A DNA stretch of 5,942 nucleotides, from the NCBI GenBank assembly GCA_947631585.1, contig CANRLY010000117.1:1-5942 (forward strand), read 5' to 3'. This DNA is from an uncultured Clostridia bacterium. Lineage in GTDB: Bacteria; Bacillota; Clostridia; Oscillospirales; Ruminococcaceae. The notes beneath the pieces were generated by a model, which worked only from the letters and a program-made list of their open reading frames with translations, did no database searches and was not told the DNA's origin. A program made the position numbers and the translations under genes. Each line of letters begins with the position of its first letter. Position 1 is the first letter of the stretch. Positions 4,830-5,942 of the stretch are shown here, one piece after another.

Positions 4830-4848
4830 TGCCGCCGAATTGTTAAAA
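4830..4848 (+). repeat. 19-bp direct repeat, right copy
   Basis: This is an identical copy of 4672-4690. Here the GTTAAAA that precedes H1 in other modules is followed by unrelated sequence (TTACCCCTG), so it may be the start of a lost module. It ends 9 nt before the DUF389 stop codon. Confidence 0.9.
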
Positions 4849-4857
4849 TTACCCCTG

Positions 4858-5942
4858 TCAGTCACCTGAGCTTGCGCTTTGCTGGGCGGGATAAGATATC
4901 TGCAATTCCACTTCCGAAACGCCGGTTTCCGTCCGGATAAAGTTCCTTATGGTCTCCTGCTGCTCATCATCGACCGCCTGATCTGAATTTCCCGTCATAA
5001 GCACAATCGTGCCGTTTTCGCCGTACATTAATCCGCAGCGGACGTCTTTCAGCTTTGTGAAAACTGCGGAAGTCTTTTCCGCAAGTTCGCTGCAATCCAC
5101 CTGATTTGACATACCCAAGTAAAGCTCCTGATTTTTCGCTTTTTCCTCATCAAGCTGCGTTTGCAGGTCATTCACCGTACTTTCCAGGACCGCTATTGTG
5201 ACCTTATCGCTGTCTGCGCCGTCGCCGGCTTTATTCTGTGTGACATGGAGGGTATACCCCGAAAGGTCATAGTCGGCAAGCTTCTGTTCCAGTTCGGCTA
5301 TCCTCTCGTCGGAAAGCTGGTTTCCCACCAGCGAGACAGAAATAACTCTTCCCTGGTTGTCTGCGCTGCTCTGCACCAGCTGAGTATCTGAAAAAACAAA
5401 TTCCGACCTGAGATATTCCTCCACGTTCCTGTCAAGAACTGAAAGGTACACGGTATAAGCTCCTCCAAGTATGCTCGGCAGCACCGTAACGACTATCAAT
5501 ACCTTGATAATGCGGTTTATGCGCTTCTGGCGTTTGGGGTCGAGTTCGTGGTGGACAGGCACGCCCAGCATTTTTGTAACTATCAGCGCCGAAAGTGCGA
5601 TGAACAGCGTATTTATCACAAACAGATAAAATGCGCCGAAAATAAAAGTCAGCTGACCTGTTGCGATACCGTAACCCACCGTACAAAGCGGAGGCATAAG
5701 CGCAGTTGCAATGGCAACTCCGGGGATAACGTTGCTGGTTTTCTTTCGGGTGTTTCCGATACTTCCGGCAATGCCGCCGAACAGTGCGATAAGCACGTCC
5801 CAGATGGTAGGGCTTGTCCTTGCGATCATTTCTTCGGTGGCAACTGTAAGAGGCGAAAGTTTAAAATACAAGCTGGAAGCGATAAGGCTGATGACGACCT
5901 GCGTTGCAAAACGTGTTGCAGCCTTTCTCAGCATGACCAGGT
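4858..5942 (-). CDS. DUF389 family integral membrane protein (5' end outside window)
   Basis: The frame stays open to the window edge: the codons before the ATG at 5934 read Leu-Val, and the family normally has more sequence before this point. The ATG is therefore probably internal. Counting from it, 358 residues are visible. Segments at about 10-29, 44-60, 68-92, 94-119 and 142-166 are hydrophobic enough to cross the membrane. The blocks MIARTSPTIWDVLIALFGGIAG (residues 36-57, here split as MIARTSPTIW and DVLIALFGGIAG) and IPGVAIATALMPPL (70-83) are the hallmark of DUF389 (PF04087), a family without an established function. After the last membrane segment, about 190 soluble residues follow, including a likely coiled coil at about 246-272 (TIAVLESTVNDLQTQLDEEK), and the protein ends in QQSASSGD. 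It converges on the tRNA and array; no close terminator follows. Confidence 0.88.
   Translation of the reverse strand, partial: LVMLRKAATRFATQVVISLIASSLYFKLSPLTVATEEMIARTSPTIWDVLIALFGGIAGSIGNTRKKTSNVIPGVAIATALMPPLCTVGYGIATGQLTFIFGAFYLFVINTLFIALSALIVTKMLGVPVHHELDPKRQKRINRIIKVLIVVTVLPSILGGAYTVYLSVLDRNVEEYLRSEFVFSDTQLVQSSADNQGRVISVSLVGNQLSDERIAELEQKLADYDLSGYTLHVTQNKAGDGADSDKVTIAVLESTVNDLQTQLDEEKAKNQELYLGMSNQVDCSELAEKTSAVFTKLKDVRCGLMYGENGTIVLMTGNSDQAVDDEQQETIRNFIRTETGVSEVELQISYPAQQSASSGD

Larger units (their letters stand above)
4199..4848 (+). repeat. Gene-free array of structured, partly duplicated repeat modules
   Basis: About 650 nt without a credible gene lie between the tRNA and the DUF389 gene. 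The stretch holds at least fifteen perfect or near-perfect stem-loops and several same-strand copies of one module. A full module consists of a hairpin H1, then an outer arm GAAGAATTTCA, a hairpin H2, an A/T-rich hairpin H3, the matching outer arm TGAAATTCTTC, and a tail like GTTAGTGGAGATACTATTA. Modules 1, 2 and 4 are full, module 3 is internally deleted, and a fragment sits at 4427-4455. Spacing and inserts vary, so it is not a simple tandem repeat. It may be a mobile-element family (MITE-like), a structured RNA, or a DNA site forming cruciforms. I do not recognise it. Strand is given by module order and is arbitrary. Confidence 0.8.

Noticed and set aside
4199..4848. CRISPR array
   Set aside because: Repeated parts are not of constant length or spacing, spacers are absent, and the hairpins differ between copies.
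4466..4865. Small ORFs of 64 and 70 residues on either strand in the array
   Set aside because: Their sequence is dictated by inverted repeats (for example RRRSRRSS), with no ribosome site or family pattern.
4183..4870. tRNA-3'-end attachment duplication of an integrated element
   Set aside because: Only CCTGTCA recurs near 4854-4860; seven bases are too few, and no integrase or cargo lies between.

Overview
The window looks like a chromosomal piece of a mid-GC, Gram-positive member of Clostridia, most likely a Ruminococcus-like Oscillospiraceae. This is inferred from the gene types (RecG, a cell-wall-binding repeat protein, the spore-coat cotJA-cotJB-cotJC operon, a DUF389 membrane protein), the purine-rich GGAG/AGGAGG ribosome sites, the sigma-A-type promoters and a proline tRNA with an encoded CCA. 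The exact genus cannot be fixed from sequence alone.

Layout. Bases 1-700 (+) hold the C-terminal third of RecG helicase, which is cut by the window edge and ends at a bidirectional terminator. Converging on it from 2643 down to 758 (-) is a membrane-anchored protein made almost only of about 28 tandem cell-wall/glucan-binding repeats. Its frame is broken near 2311/2312 by what looks like a 13-nt loss inside one repeat, so it reads as two ORFs. A near-consensus promoter with an extended -10 drives it from 2709-2681. Divergent from it, 2887-3984 (+) encode CotJA, CotJB and CotJC with overlapping reading frames. CotJC keeps all five manganese-catalase metal ligands. A good intrinsic terminator follows.

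Bases 4079-4198 hold a perfect-consensus promoter and tRNA-Pro(CGG). The base after the tRNA CCA begins about 650 nt of non-coding DNA (4199-4848) packed with perfect stem-loops. I read it as a same-strand array of one structured repeat: three recognisable full copies (modules 1, 2, 4), one internally deleted copy (module 3) and one fragment. Each full module is a small hairpin followed by a three-way junction and a conserved tail. The helices are kept although their sequences differ completely between copies, which is covariation. Between modules 3 and 4 lies an 88-nt cloverleaf of four perfect helices with only two unpaired junction bases. I do not recognise this array, and it is the most interesting part of the window.

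Bases 4858-5942 (-) encode most of a DUF389 family membrane protein whose start lies beyond the window. The genes do not form one pathway: a DNA-repair gene, a cell-surface gene, a sporulation operon, a tRNA and a membrane protein of unknown function sit side by side. The array lies between the tRNA and the convergent DUF389 gene.
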